A DNA stretch of 64,000 nt, taken from assembly GCA_034509735.1 (NCBI GenBank), contig JACGWO010000012.1:4030001-4094000 (forward strand). Direction: 5' to 3'. This document shows, one piece after another, positions 11,669 to 22,377 of the stretch. A program made the position numbers and the translations under genes. The notes under the pieces are model-generated. The model saw nothing but the letters and a program-made list of their open reading frames with translations. It ran no database searches and had not been told where the DNA came from. Source of the DNA: Sesamum alatum (lineage: Eukaryota; Streptophyta; Magnoliopsida; Lamiales; Pedaliaceae). Within the stretch, counting starts at the first letter, position 1. Each line of letters starts with the position of its first letter.

Positions 11669-11794
11669 GTGTGTGGTGGGGCATCCTTTAGAATCTCAAG
11701 GAGAAAGGTGAGCAGTCCACCTCTGCCAACGGATGGTTGGAACTTGGGCCGTGTTTGGCCAACCTCATTTAATTATTTCATATATTTGAATAAA

Positions 11795-12023
11795 TTAGCT
11801 CTCCAATCGATAAGGTCTAACTCAATCGGCGAAGTCGAAGTTCCATGATTTTTAAAATTATGGGTTCGAATTCCGACAGCGTAGAATGTTATTCTACTTA
11901 ATAGTAAGTGCATTCTTCTTATAGTTGTTGGTGTATTATTATATAAGATATTTAATATGAATTATTGTAATTGATTTATTTGAAATAAAATAATAGTTTA
12001 TCGCTATATTTCAAAAAAAAAAT
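11795..12023 (+). mobile_element. SINE (tRNA-derived), copy C
   Basis: A box A-like segment (GGTCTAACTCAATCGGCGA), a good box B (GGGTTCGAATTCC) near 11872, and a 3' end with TTTATCGCT followed by an A tail at about 12013-12023. The 3' motif is shared with the SINEs at 21189 and 56426. Target duplications were not found, so this is probably an old copy. Confidence 0.65.
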
Positions 12024-13021
12024 TGAAATTTAGCATAATTACAAATACGTATTTATTTGTTTGGAAAATTATCAGTACCTCCTGATCTTTGATAGAATTA
12101 TGTAATTATTAATGGAGACTTAGAATTGTTGAATTTGCCCTTACTGTATTTTTTTCGAGATGGATGAAACAATTTTTAAAAATTATAAAAAAAAAAATTA
12201 TCCACTTAGTTAATGAAAAATTTAAGAAAACTTTGAAAAATAAGTAAAATTATATCATAGTCCACAAGGACATTTTGGTCAGTTCACCATAAAAATGGAT
12301 GAAAACATAACAGAGACTAATTGATTGAGCTAGTTGTGGACGACCGTTAAAATCAAGGGTTAGTGGTGATTTTCTAACCAATGAGTGGAGTATTTGTAAT
12401 TATGTCAAATCTTAGTGAAGCTCGTTGAAATTTACCCTATAAATTAATATATTTTATTAAATGTTTTTGAAGTTTATAAAATGTAATAAAGTTTTGAAGT
12501 ATTTGGAAAGACTTACATTATCGAGATTTTAAACTGTTGCAGAAAAAAAAATGGTAATGAATATGATCAAAATTGAAGGAGTTTGCCAAAATGCCAAAGA
12601 TAAGTTGGGAACTCGTAACATACTTCTTCCTAAATGAGTTTATGAGCTCGTAACATTTTATTTTTAAATCTTATAAGCTTCTCCTTTGAAGAATTTAACT
12701 TACATTTTTCAACATCTTATAAATTCTCAAATATTTTATAGAATGTTGTGAAGAGCTTATAACCTCGCCCAAACATAATCATAGTCTTTTATATCAAATG
12801 AAGTTGCATCTTTGGTGGTCCCAAATTTGGTAGGTGGCTAACGTTAAATGAATTTTTTAGAATAAGGAGATGTTTGGTTAAGCATATCGATTCTTTAAAA
12901 ATATCTTGGAAACTTATTATAAGACGATACAAAGTATTTAATAATTTTTTCAAAAAAAAAGAGCTTATAAACTCCACATATAAATTTGTAAGAGTTTATA
13001 AGCACTTATAGAAAAAGTAAG
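12024..13021. repeat. duplicated segment, copy A
   Basis: About 1 kb of AT-rich sequence. From about 12056 (GTTTGGAAAATTATCAGTAC) it is repeated in the same orientation at 14643-14946 and, after an inserted MULE, at 19812-20765. Its first 400 bp may itself be a small TIR element, because ATAATTACAAATAC occurs near 12040 and inverted near 12390. Confidence 0.75.
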
Positions 13022-13698
13022 TGATGTGAGGTAAAGAGCTCGTTCTTGGACTTGAGTGGAGTGGACCTTGATTTTCTGCAAGCTAGGAAAAGGGGACCTG
13101 TAAAAAAAGTGTTAGCACTCCAACGCTCAAGTCAGTAAGCAGTTGTAGGAAAACAAATTCAAACAAAGTAATGAAACGGTGAGATTTTGTGAATAATGAG
13201 CATAATGAATTTGGTGCAAGTTGAGAGCATAAATTCGTGTATTAGAGTGCTAAGAAGAATGTTACTTGTGCCAGCCAAGTAGGCCGATTTTTTATAGAGG
13301 AAGAGTCATGGCTGGGAAGGATTCTTCGTTGACCTGGACCCTAGGAGGACTGAGTACTGGCCTCCTTAGACTTCTGCAGCATCTAGACTCCTTGGAAGTA
13401 GGAGGGCAGTTGGAGAGGTCTTGCGTGGATAAAGATAAGGCTAGGGCTACCCTTACCTGGACTTCTTGATAAGCTCAGGCTTCTGCCTTGGGCCTCCCTA
13501 ATTGGGCTTCATCCTTTGCATGGGCTGGGCCTCTCCTTCGCTGGGAGAGGCCTCACTGGTCCTTCCTTGGGGCTGGGTCGATGCCCCTTTTGGGCCTCTT
13601 CCAAGAATGTATGGACTTTTGCATGGGGCTCTGATATCTCTCCTTGGGCTCCTAGGAACCTCCTTAGGCCTTTGGGCCAACCATTTTAGTACATATCA
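13022..13698 (-). repeat. gypsy-type LTR related to 3307-3999
   Basis: Bounded by TGATGTGAG (left) and TACATATCA (right), 677 bp, with the same internal landmarks as the LTR at 3307 (for example GTTAGCACTCCAACGCTCAAGTCAGTAA). A purine-rich tract lies just to its right on the minus strand, so this is the 3' LTR of a minus-strand element whose internal part is the next feature. Confidence 0.8.
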
Positions 13699-14640
13699 AT
13701 CAGTCCTCCCCCACCCACTTTGAGGGGGAGGGTTCACTACCATTCCCACTCAGTGTAGGAGCCTCTTGAGGAAGCGAGGGGGTTTGGCCTTCCTTCATTC
13801 TCACTCGATCCTAGGCGAGCTTGCTTTCTTGCTAAGAGAAGCGTGACAACCGTCTAAGGCTACGAGCGCCTTGCTTCAGGCCTGTCATGATGACTGGAGG
13901 TTGCCTTTATGGCAAGCTAGGGTGTAGGTCGTCGCAGAGGCTATGCACGTGGTGGCCACGTGCCCTGCGTGGAGGACAGTTACTCTAACTGCCCACGTTG
14001 GTTAATTTGCTACTTGGTAACCGCCCAATGAGAGGTGGTTATTTGCACGTCCCCTAGGTAATTGCATCCTTCCCACATTCTCTTTCCTCGATCGCATTAT
14101 TACCCTATCTCCCTCCATTCTTCTGCCTTCCCATATCTTTGCAAGAGGAAACTGCAACTATATACATCTTTCCACCAAATCTGTAAGTTGAGCTTCCTTA
14201 CTCTCGCATTTTCTTTAGCATTTTTCTATAAAAAATATCTTCTTCTACCCCTTCTGATGAGTCCATACGATTTATGGGGATACGAGTTGGAGGTGACGAT
14301 CCCTCCGAAGCTTCCTCTATGGGCATGGGCCTTGGTCCCTCAGCCTTTCGAGGCCGCAGGAGGTGGAGCCTGAAGAACCTTTCTCGGGCTCCTCAACAGT
14401 TGTTTGATAAGGAGAAAGTTTGGTCAAGGGAGATGATGAGGAAGGATCCTCCCCCGGAGGGGAGAGAGATGAGCCGTCGGAGGCGGAAGAGATGGTGGAA
14501 GAGGAGGAGAGGGAGGCGAGTCCGATCCCGCTGGAGAGGGCTTCCTTTTTTTGGGCTTCTGATGCCGTCCGTCTATAGGAGGAGTATGGGATTTCTCTGG
14601 GTTATACTATTTATGTCCCCTCCCCGAATAGTTTGTCATT
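13699..14640 (-). mobile_element. internal 3' fragment of an LTR element, non-coding
   Basis: It begins with a polypurine tract (minus strand GGGTGGGGGAGGACTGAT, abutting the LTR) and is followed by about 900 bp without recognisable gag or pol. Arg-rich and other frames in 14062-14672 show no known domain. The matching 5' LTR is missing, since the duplicated segment resumes at about 14643, so the element is truncated. It may be a large-retrotransposon-derivative type with non-coding internal DNA. Confidence 0.55.
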
Positions 14641-14642
14641 TA

Positions 14643-14946
14643 TTGTTTGGAAAATTATCAGTACTCTCCTAATTTTTTATGAAATTATGTAATCATTAAA
14701 TAGAGACTTAGAATTGTCAAATTTACCCTTACTGTATTTTGTTTTATTTTTCTAGAAATAAATTGGAAAATTATAAAAAAAAAAATGAACGAGGTGGATG
14801 AAACAATTTTAAAAATTATATAAAAAAAATTATTCACTTAGTTCATAAAAAATTTAAGAAAACTTTGAAAATATAAGTAAAATTATATCATAGTCCACAA
14901 GGACGTATTAACCAATTCACCAAGAAAATGGATGAAAACATAACGG
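14643..14946. repeat. duplicated segment, copy B (left part)
   Basis: Matches 12056-12310 in the same orientation with substitutions and small indels. It is cut by the MULE inserted at 14947 and continues at 19812. Confidence 0.75.
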
Positions 14947-15289
14947 GGGCAAAATTACACTTTTGGTCCCATAGGACTGGGGGGTCGACACTTTTGGTCC
15001 CGCGCTTCTTAAAATGACCAATTTAGTCCCAAAATTGGGAATTTTTGACACATTTGGTCCCATTAGACGATTTTCGTCGAAAATGCTAACGGCAAACGTC
15101 TAGCCGTTAGTGGGGGCACTTTGGGCTAACGTCTGGCAATAGGACAGTTAGGAGAGGTACTTGAAGGGAAAAAAAAATGGCGCCATTTTCTACCCTTTTT
15201 ATTTTCTTCTTTTCCTTGCTTCATTCTCCCATTCTCATTCTCAAAAAGCAAGAATTAATACTTGTAATATTCTACAGATTAGAGAAAAT

Positions 15290-15650
15290 TGCAGAAGAAG
15301 GTCGCGTACTTTGGTGAAGCAGAATGTCATAAATAGGTTCAGTAAATTGTTTCTGTGGCAAAGTTGTAAGGCTGCATACTTCATGGACCAACGAGAATCC
15401 TGGAAGAAGATTTCATACTTGAGCCGATAGGAACCGAGGATGTAATTTTTTTTCTTGGGAAGATAATCCATATGTTCCAGGGCAAAGGTAATAATTTCCG
15501 CGCTTCAACGTCGATTGAACAGGATTGGGCAAGAAAATGCTAATCTGAAGAAGAAAAATAAAGTTCTCAAAGCAGCCATTGTTGTTCTTGGTTTTGTACT
15601 AATTTGTAAGTTAATTATTATTGGAGTTTCAGAGGTACTAAATCTTTTTA
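15290..15650 (+). pseudogene. GRF-type zinc-finger / coiled-coil / hydrophobic-tail ORF of MULE 1
   Basis: Reading + from 15345, codons give NCFCGKVVRLHTSWTNENP followed by GRRF: the CxCG...TSWTxxNPGRRF core of GRF-type zinc fingers, ending in a stop at 15420-15422. Just downstream another frame (15515-15640) encodes NANLKKKNKVLKAAIVVLGF, a short coiled coil running into a hydrophobic stretch, the usual C-terminal layout of small plant GRF-finger proteins. The two parts are separated by stops, and the second half of the finger (the FxGC...GCxFF part) is lost or frameshifted. It reads inward from the left terminal repeat, towards the transposase. Confidence 0.68.
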
Positions 15651-17164
15651 GCCAATTTCTAATTTCTGATATATTTTGTAGTGTAATGTTTCTATTAATG
15701 AAGAAATTCTATTTACGGATGTATTCTTCAGTGTTTTTTTATCACATTAACCAGAAACACCTAACAAATGAGTAATGACTGGAAATATATGACTAGAAAA
15801 TAAATCATCAAACTAAATCACTTAAATTGGCAAAACATTCATTAAACTTGGTAAATTACAAAAGCTTTCAACCAATTGCAGTGTACCCATCAACAATTGA
15901 AGCAAAATGCATTCATTGATAGACAAAATAACAGCTTGGCAATACAGTTTATACAAAACACAATTGGCTGCAAAAACCACAAAAAAATGTTAGCAATTCA
16001 TTGTTGTGTATTTACTGGCTTCTTTCCTTTCTGTTTTTGCTTAAATTGAGGCCATTGTTGCATTCGAATTTCTCATGGTAACAAACTTCTTTCTCCCCCA
16101 CCCCCTTGGTCAATACTGGCACTCTGTTCATGCTCCAGTAGGTTGGCTGGTGTCATGACTCATTTAGGACAACATCTGAGACGGTTGGGCAGGCATGGAG
16201 GAGGTGCCCTTATGGTTACTGACTTAGAGGTTGGGGGCCTGAATGTGGAAAATGTTGGGGTTACCCCCTTTCCACCAGGGGTTACCCCAAGTATACCCTT
16301 TGGAATTGTAGGTTTCTTGCTTCTCTGTTCAATGAAGACAAAGATTATGTTAGCAATTTGTCCAGAAAACAAACAATAAGAAATTTGAGTATACTGACTG
16401 TAGAGCCTGTTAGAGTAGCCAATGTCCTCTTCCTTGCCTGCATTCAATAACAGTGAAGTTAGATACTAACTTAACAATCTAATTAACATACAAAGCAATT
16501 AACACTTACTGTCATCTTCATTGCAGGTTGTGAAACTTCTGTGTTGTGGGAACTGGGCCAACTGATATCCCTGGTTCTTCTTGCAGCTGCAACTCAACTT
16601 CCTCCTCAATATTTAGATCTACAATCAAATCCTATGTTGCTTTTCTAACTTGGCATCCCTTCTTGTTATGACCAGTTTCTCCACAGAATTTGTATTTTAC
16701 ATGGTATGGTTGCCTTTTCAATTTGGTCATGGTTTTCTTCCCTTTTGACATTTCTTTGTAGGTTCATCCACTTCCCTTCTCCTTGCTTTTGCTGACTTGC
16801 CTACTTTCCTTCCCAGGTTTGGTGGACAGGGAGGAATGTACCCTGTCTTACTCCATAATTATGGACCATTAATTGGAAAAATTGCATGCTCATAAACTCG
16901 GAGATATGTCTCAGTACTATAGTTTGGGTGGACAAGGTCTTCAGGATCAAGACACTGACAGGAGATGGCACTCATGGCATGGTTGCATGGTATCCCAATT
17001 AATTCCCATATGTCTTTGGAGGTCTACAATGAATCTGTTGCCATCAACACATGCTATTTCATGGTGAAACTCATCAGACTTTATCGGTATGCAGTCTGAT
17101 GCTCTGTCTATGTTCCTTTCAACAAGTTTCTTTTTATCTTGGGACAAAGCTTTCCTCTCCTTTT

Positions 17165-17190
17165 TTTTTTTTTTTTCCTTTTTTTGCCTT
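17165..17190. repeat. T-rich tract
   Basis: Homopolymer-rich run inside the transposase pseudogene. Confidence 0.8.
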
Positions 17191-17683
17191 ATCTTTGTTT
17201 TTTTGCAACCTACTTAGTAAATATTGCCTTATCCACTCAAGCATGGTCAAAATAGGCTTCTCTCTAGCATCAAGAATATTGCAATTGAAGGTTTCACATA
17301 TATTGTTCAACAATAGATCACACTTAGGAAATGTATTAAAGTTATATACTCCATTGACTTGGAGGTTTGTCCCTTAGCCATTCATAAGCAGCAATGTCTA
17401 ACTATGCAATTTTCCTGTGTTCTATACTCAAACTCTAGCTCAGTAGTGGCTTTGGCAGCATTGCATAGTGCTATTTTAAAGGCATGTCCCCTATATCCTG
17501 CAGTCTTGAGGTTTTCATGTAAATGTCTTACACAGAACCTGTTATCTGAACCTGGGAAGACTATTTCAAATGCAAGAATGAGACCTTTCTGTTTATCTGA
17601 TAGAAAGGCATACAGTCATCCCTCACCACATTTAAATCAGCTTTTAGAAGCCACAAAAACCACTCTGAGTTTTGCCTTGTTCC

Positions 17684-17698
17684 CCCCCCCCCCCCCCA
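17684..17698. repeat. poly(C) tract
   Basis: About 15 consecutive C inside the transposase pseudogene, a likely site of frameshift or sequencing error. A second C run lies at 18154-18170 and a poly(A) run at 18103-18121. Confidence 0.85.
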
Positions 17699-18170
17699 AC
17701 CACTGCATATGCTAAAGGATATAAGTTGTTATTATGGTCGACACCTACTACAGTTAAGAAGATGTCACCATGTGGTCCTTTTAAATAACATCCATCTACC
17801 CCCACAATTAGCCTGCACCCAGACTGAAACCCCATCTTCATAGCATTGTTAAAAAAATCTCAGATAGCCACACTACCCCCCAACATATTTAGCCTGGGGA
17901 GAATGCAAAATTTCACCCATATGATGAATCTTCACAGTGACCAATTTGTCAAACTTTTCTGGAAATAAAAAAGAATAATCAATTGCAGCACCCCAGAAGC
18001 AAACAAACAATATAAAAAATACAAAACAATAAAAGCATAGGAATCGGGTTCAGAGAATGGGACCACATATTAAACACACATAAACATGTCACTTAAATAC
18101 AAAAAAAAAAAAAAAAAAAAAACACCCCAACCCCCACAAAACCCAATAAAGTCCCCCCCCCCCCCCCCCC

Positions 18171-19203
18171 CATGTTTTAAAACTCGGACCGGAGATCGAA
18201 CCGGATAAGTTATAGGGTCACTGGATCATTGGTCCAACCGGTTGGACCAGATTGAAAAAATCGGATAGCCCGGACCATACTATATACATATATATAACAT
18301 ATCAATACATTATATATTAATTGATTAATTTAAAAGGATAAAAATATTCAAATAAGAAACTTTTAAAAATTTCAAATTAATTCCATTCAATTAACAACAA
18401 TAATTTTTAATAAAAAAACACGCAAAGTAAACAATAATTTATAAACTGAAAACAGTTAATAACAATAATATATAAAATCTTAGAATTTATTTTTCATAAT
18501 TTATAAAATTGATAAATTTAAGATTCAACTCTATTAAAGAATAACACCCAACTTTGTTGAAAATTTAACTATAAAAAACTAATGCAAAATTAAAATTAAA
18601 AACTGACGAATTTAACAATTCATAATAATTAATAAAATTAATAATACCCACAAAGAAATCAAATTAAGTAAATAACAACAATAAAAGAATCAAGTTAAGT
18701 AAATAACAACAATAAAGGAATCAAATTAAGTAAATAACAACAATAAAAGAATCAAATTAAAGAAATGACAACAATAAAGGAATCAAATTAAGAAAATAGG
18801 CTAGGTTCAAGTTCCCATAAATGCAGTTCTCGCTCTTCTTTTTTGACTCTACTTTTTCCTCATTTTAAACCACCATTAAAAATGATATCGAGAGAATGTG
18901 AGAGAGAGCACAAGAGAGAGAGGGATAGAAAAAAATTATTTTGTTGTGCCGCTGGTGAAGACGTCGCTACCGCCGCCGTCACTGGTGAAGAGGCACCCAT
19001 TTTTGTTTGTTTTTTTTTTAAACCAAAACCGAGTTGATGGTTCTGGTTTTTTGGCTAGTTTTTACCGAGTTTTTCGGGTTTTGACCGGTCTACCCCGGGT
19101 TAGACCTCCCTGGTTCTTCTACCCTTATCCGGACCGGACACAGGTCCGATTCCCGATCGGACCGGTCGAACCGGCTGGTCCGGGTCGTGTTTAAAAACAT
19201 TAG
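18171..19203. mobile_element. TIR element nested in MULE 1
   Basis: The left end ATGTTTTAAAACTCGGACCGG and the inverted right end ATGTTTTTAAACACGACCCGG, each followed by GGTTCGACCGG-like sequence, define about 1 kb of DNA unrelated to the MULE. No transposase is visible. Similar CCGG-rich ends occur on common plant non-autonomous elements. The left boundary lies in a poly(C) run, so the target duplication cannot be read. Confidence 0.6.
18657..18800 (+). repeat. 31-bp tandem repeat, about 4.5 copies
   Basis: The unit begins AATCAAATTAAGTAAATAAC and ends AACAATAAAAG. Copies start at 18657, 18688, 18719, 18750 and 18781 (partial), nearly identical to each other. Confidence 0.92.
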
Positions 19204-19811
19204 GGGCCCCTTTACACAACATATTCACGAACTACAGAAAAATACAAACAAAAGACAGAATATTATATGCCAATCCCTTACACAAAGCACTGTACTAAAA
19301 TAATGCTTTAAAACATGCTTATACCCCCCAAAAAATGCATCTAAAACAGAACCTTACCGTATGAAGGGTTTGGGCACTCGATTAAGTCATCTAACCACCT
19401 CAACACTGTTAGATCCAACTCCTTTCACTCCAATATGTTCTGAATTTTCTTGTGTTGTAGTGATTTCAAAAATATTACAAAAAATATGAAATTTTAGAGA
19501 GAGATTTGGACTTTTGATAATTAGGGATTAGGGATTCGAAAATGGGGGATTATGCCCTTTCGTTTCTCTCCAGTTGAACTCAACTACCATCAATCACGTG
19601 AGCAGCACATGCTGTTGATTTCCGTCCAAAGTGCCCCCACTAACGGCGAGACATTTGCCCGTTAGCATTTTTTACGAAAATCGTCTAATGGGACCAAATG
19701 TGTAAAAAATTCTCAATTTTGTGACTAAATTGATCATTTCAAGAAACACGGGACCAAAAGTGTTGACCCCCCAGTCCTATAGGACCAAAAGTGTTGTTTT
19801 GCTCATAACGG

Positions 19812-20765
19812 AGACTAACTGATTGAGCTAGTTGTTGGACAACTGTTAAAATCAGGGGTTAGTGGTAATTTTCTAACCAACGAGTGGAGTATTTATAATT
19901 ATGTCAAACGTTAGAGAAGCTCGTTGAATTTTACCCTATAAATTAATATATTTTATTAAATATTTTTAAAGTTTATATAATGTAATAAAGTTTTGAAGTT
20001 TTTGGAAAGACTAGGATTATCGAGATTTTAAACTGTTAGCCAAAACAAAATGAATATGGATATGATCAAAATTGAAAGGGTTTGTCAAAATCCCAAAGAT
20101 AAGTCGGGAATGATTTTAAAATGTTACTCACGCATTATTTCTTTTTTTCGGGAAAAATGCAATTACCCCCTTGTGATATGTAAAATGTGCAAAAAAATTC
20201 ATATGAAAAAATAAATAGCAATTTATTCCCTATATTTTAAAAAATGGAGAAAAAAATCCCTATGAGGGGATTGTTTGCTGCATTTTTGAATAACACAGGA
20301 GATAAATTGCTAGTTATTTGTTCTCAGGGGGATAATTGCTCTTTTTGGTTAATACAGGGGGGGGCAAATTGCATTTAACCCTTTTTTTTTTTCCTAAATG
20401 AGTTTATGAGCTCGTAATATTTTATTTTTAAATTTTGTGAGCTTCTTCTTTGAAGAATTTAACTTACATTTTTCAATATCTTATAAAATGTTGTGAGAAA
20501 CTTATAAGCTCGTCCAAACATAATCTTAGTCTTTTATATCAAATGAAGTTGCATCTTTCGTGGTCCCCGAATTTGGTAGGTGGTTTCGTTAAATGATTTT
20601 TTAGAATAAGGAGATGTTTGGTTGAGCATATAATTTTTTTTTTAAAATATCTTGGAAATTTATTATAAGATGATATAAAATATTTGATAATTTTTCTAAA
20701 AAAGAGCTTATAAACTTCAAATATAAATTTTTAAGAGTTTATAAGCAGTTATAGAAAAAGAAGGA
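19812..20765. repeat. duplicated segment, copy B (right part)
   Basis: Continues the match to copy A (12310-13021) after the MULE, in the same orientation. It contains an extra insertion at about 20139-20392 that copy A lacks. Confidence 0.75.
20139..20392. mobile_element. small TIR element (MITE) inside copy B
   Basis: The start AAAAATGCAATTACCCCCTTGTG and the inverted end GGGTTAAATGCAATTTGCCCCCC are imperfect inverted repeats. The block is absent from the corresponding place in copy A near 12610, which supports an insertion. The element at 29408-29815 has similar ends. Confidence 0.6.
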
Positions 20766-21172
20766 GCACCAATTCTTTAAAGAAAAAAAAATTAGCAAAA
20801 AAACTTTACAAACGCCTTCAAATTAATTAAAATTTATCAATTCTAATATTTTATAAATTAAAATTTTATTTCATCTAAACGCTTTTAAGAACTTTTGTTT
20901 AAAAATAAGATGTTCTAAGGACACCTTTAAAGTAATCACATCTTCAAAAGTCCATTTTTCAGGAAGTGATAGTTTTACATTTAGATTGACAAACACTCTT
21001 TTTATTATAATTGAAAGTGGTTTTAAAAGTATCAACCACCAGGCCTAACTCACCCTTATTTTTTAAAAATAAAAGTACATTTTAATCACGATTCGGTAAA
21101 ACCAATCGATTCAAATCAAACTCGAAATTTTGAACATACTGAAATTGGATAGTATTCGATTTTTATCTCTTT
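20766..21172. other. AT-rich intergenic DNA
   Basis: No gene, RNA gene or clear element seen. Confidence 0.5.
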
Positions 21173-21463
21173 GAAAATTTGCTAATCCAAACTGAGGTTG
21201 TATGTCCTAAAGGTCATGGGTTCGAATCCCCTGCGTGGGATGATTTGTTTCTACTGCATAATAGGTTTATTTGTGATATTGTTTCTACTATATAGTAGGT
21301 TTATTGTTGCTGTAATAGCAAGATGTTAGTTTGTGATAGTGTTGATATGATTGTTGTATTTGTCTCTGTCTAATATTGATATTGACAGAACTGCTTGTAA
21401 TCACTTTATTTCAATTAATAAAATTCATCGCTTCCAACTCAAAAAAAGAAAATTTGCTAATCC
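21173..21463 (+). mobile_element. SINE, copy B, with 16-bp target duplication
   Basis: The element body is 21189-21447, flanked by a perfect 16-bp duplication GAAAATTTGCTAATCC at 21173-21188 and 21448-21463. It has box B (GGGTTCGAATCCC) and ends TTCATCGCTTCCAACT plus A7. Compared with the copy at 56426 it lacks about 30 nt of the 5' end including box A, so it is 5'-truncated, and it has an internal duplication of the TTTCTACT..ATAGTAGG segment. Confidence 0.92.
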
Positions 21464-21472
21464 GTTCAATTT

Positions 21473-21882
21473 TAATTTTTAGGGATAATTACACTCCCCT
21501 CCCTCAGATTTGGTGTAACTATACGTAGACCCTTTGTGGTTTGAAAAATTACACTTAATACCCCTAATTATAAAAGATGTCAAAACCCCCTAACAGAAGA
21601 AATCAATTTACCTTTCTACTTATAATATGTGGCTAAAAAAAATTAAAAAAGAACATGAAAATTTGAAAGACTAAAAAGACAAATTGGCACCCTATATGTG
21701 TAGATTTTCATTCAATTTTTCTGCTGATGTTAGCAAATTTTGTTAATTTTATTAATTGAAGGATCTATTTGTTGGATGAAAATAAAAATAAAAGTATTAG
21801 ATATAATTTTTCAAACCACAGGAGATCCACGTGTAATTATATCAAACCTTAAGAAAGGGAGTGTAATTATTCCTAACTTCTA
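21473..21882. mobile_element. MULE-type MITE with 9-bp duplication, copy 1
   Basis: Element 21482-21873 (392 bp). The terminal inverted repeats begin GGGATAATTACACT and GGAATAATTACACT. Flanks TAATTTTTA / TAACTTCTA match 7 of 9. The same family as 39310-40157, without its internal extra segment. Confidence 0.82.
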
Positions 21883-21889
21883 TTTTCGG

Positions 21890-22377
21890 TGTATCGAAGT
21901 ATAATATACCGGAATATTATTTTAACTTGATATTTAAGTTTTGTATACATATATCTTAATTATATTTTATCTTCCTTATTAAAAAGAAATATTTTCGATA
22001 ACCAAGAAAAAACGGGAGAAGAGGTTAAGGAAGTTGCACCGACAGACTTTGTTTGGGAAAGTCACGCAAATTAGTAATTCATCCACGTTTTACGTTGAGT
22101 GACGCAAGCCCAATACTAAATTGACGGATGCCATTATTCTTGGATCAGTGATAGTGATAGCACCTGATTTACTCAACTTTTTTATATATTCACGTACCAT
22201 GTCAAGGGCATGTATGTTGCCAATTTCAAGTGCAATTACTGGCAAAGACAAGGCTAAAGAGTCATAATTGCTATGGATCCTTTTTTATGTCTAAGGATGT
22301 AAAACTGATTAAAACAATTAAGGGAAGGAAGAAGTAGGAAGAAAACCATTCAGTAAGGACCAAACATTGACAAATTT
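21890..22377. other. spacer and ASY1 3'UTR
   Basis: Non-coding. The right part should be the 3'UTR of the minus-strand ASY1 gene. Confidence 0.5.

Larger units (their letters stand above)
16600..17870 (-). pseudogene. MuDR-family transposase of MULE 1, degenerate
   Basis: Minus-strand blocks in the right order: 17841-17690 NAMKMGFQSGCRLIVGVDGC plus YLKGPHGDIFLTVVGVD, the first catalytic block of the MULE DDE domain. Near 17620-17430 comes SDKQKGLILAFEIVFPGSDN, then RFCVRHLHENLKTAGYRGHA, the second block. Near 17050-16990 is a decayed SWIM zinc finger (RFIVDLQRH...PCHECH). Near 16720-16640 is a zinc knuckle (FCGETGHNKKGC) with its first Cys lost. The blocks are in different frames with stops, so it is inactive. 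The N-terminal part is further right and disrupted by the nested element. Confidence 0.85.
14938..19811. mobile_element. Mutator-like element (MULE) 1 with target duplications
   Basis: A roughly 4.86-kb element, 14947-19802, with terminal inverted repeats of about 175 bp (14947-15125 and 19620-19802) that start GGGCAAAATTACACTTTTGG / GCAAAACAACACTTTTGG. It is flanked by ACATAACGG (14938-14946) and TCATAACGG (19803-19811), a 9-bp target duplication with one mismatch, as expected for MULEs. The empty site is preserved in copy A near 12306 (CATAACAGAGAC). It carries a degenerate transposase on the minus strand, a zf-GRF-like frame on the plus strand, and a nested element. Confidence 0.92.

Noticed and set aside
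14274..14672. Arg-rich frame (132 codons) that could be read as a nucleic-acid-binding protein
   Set aside because: Runs from LTR-element interior into the duplicated segment; purine-rich low complexity, no domain.
16143..16447. Opposing 78- and 95-codon frames within MULE 1
   Set aside because: Lie between transposase blocks and the GRF frame; no motif and mutual overlap.
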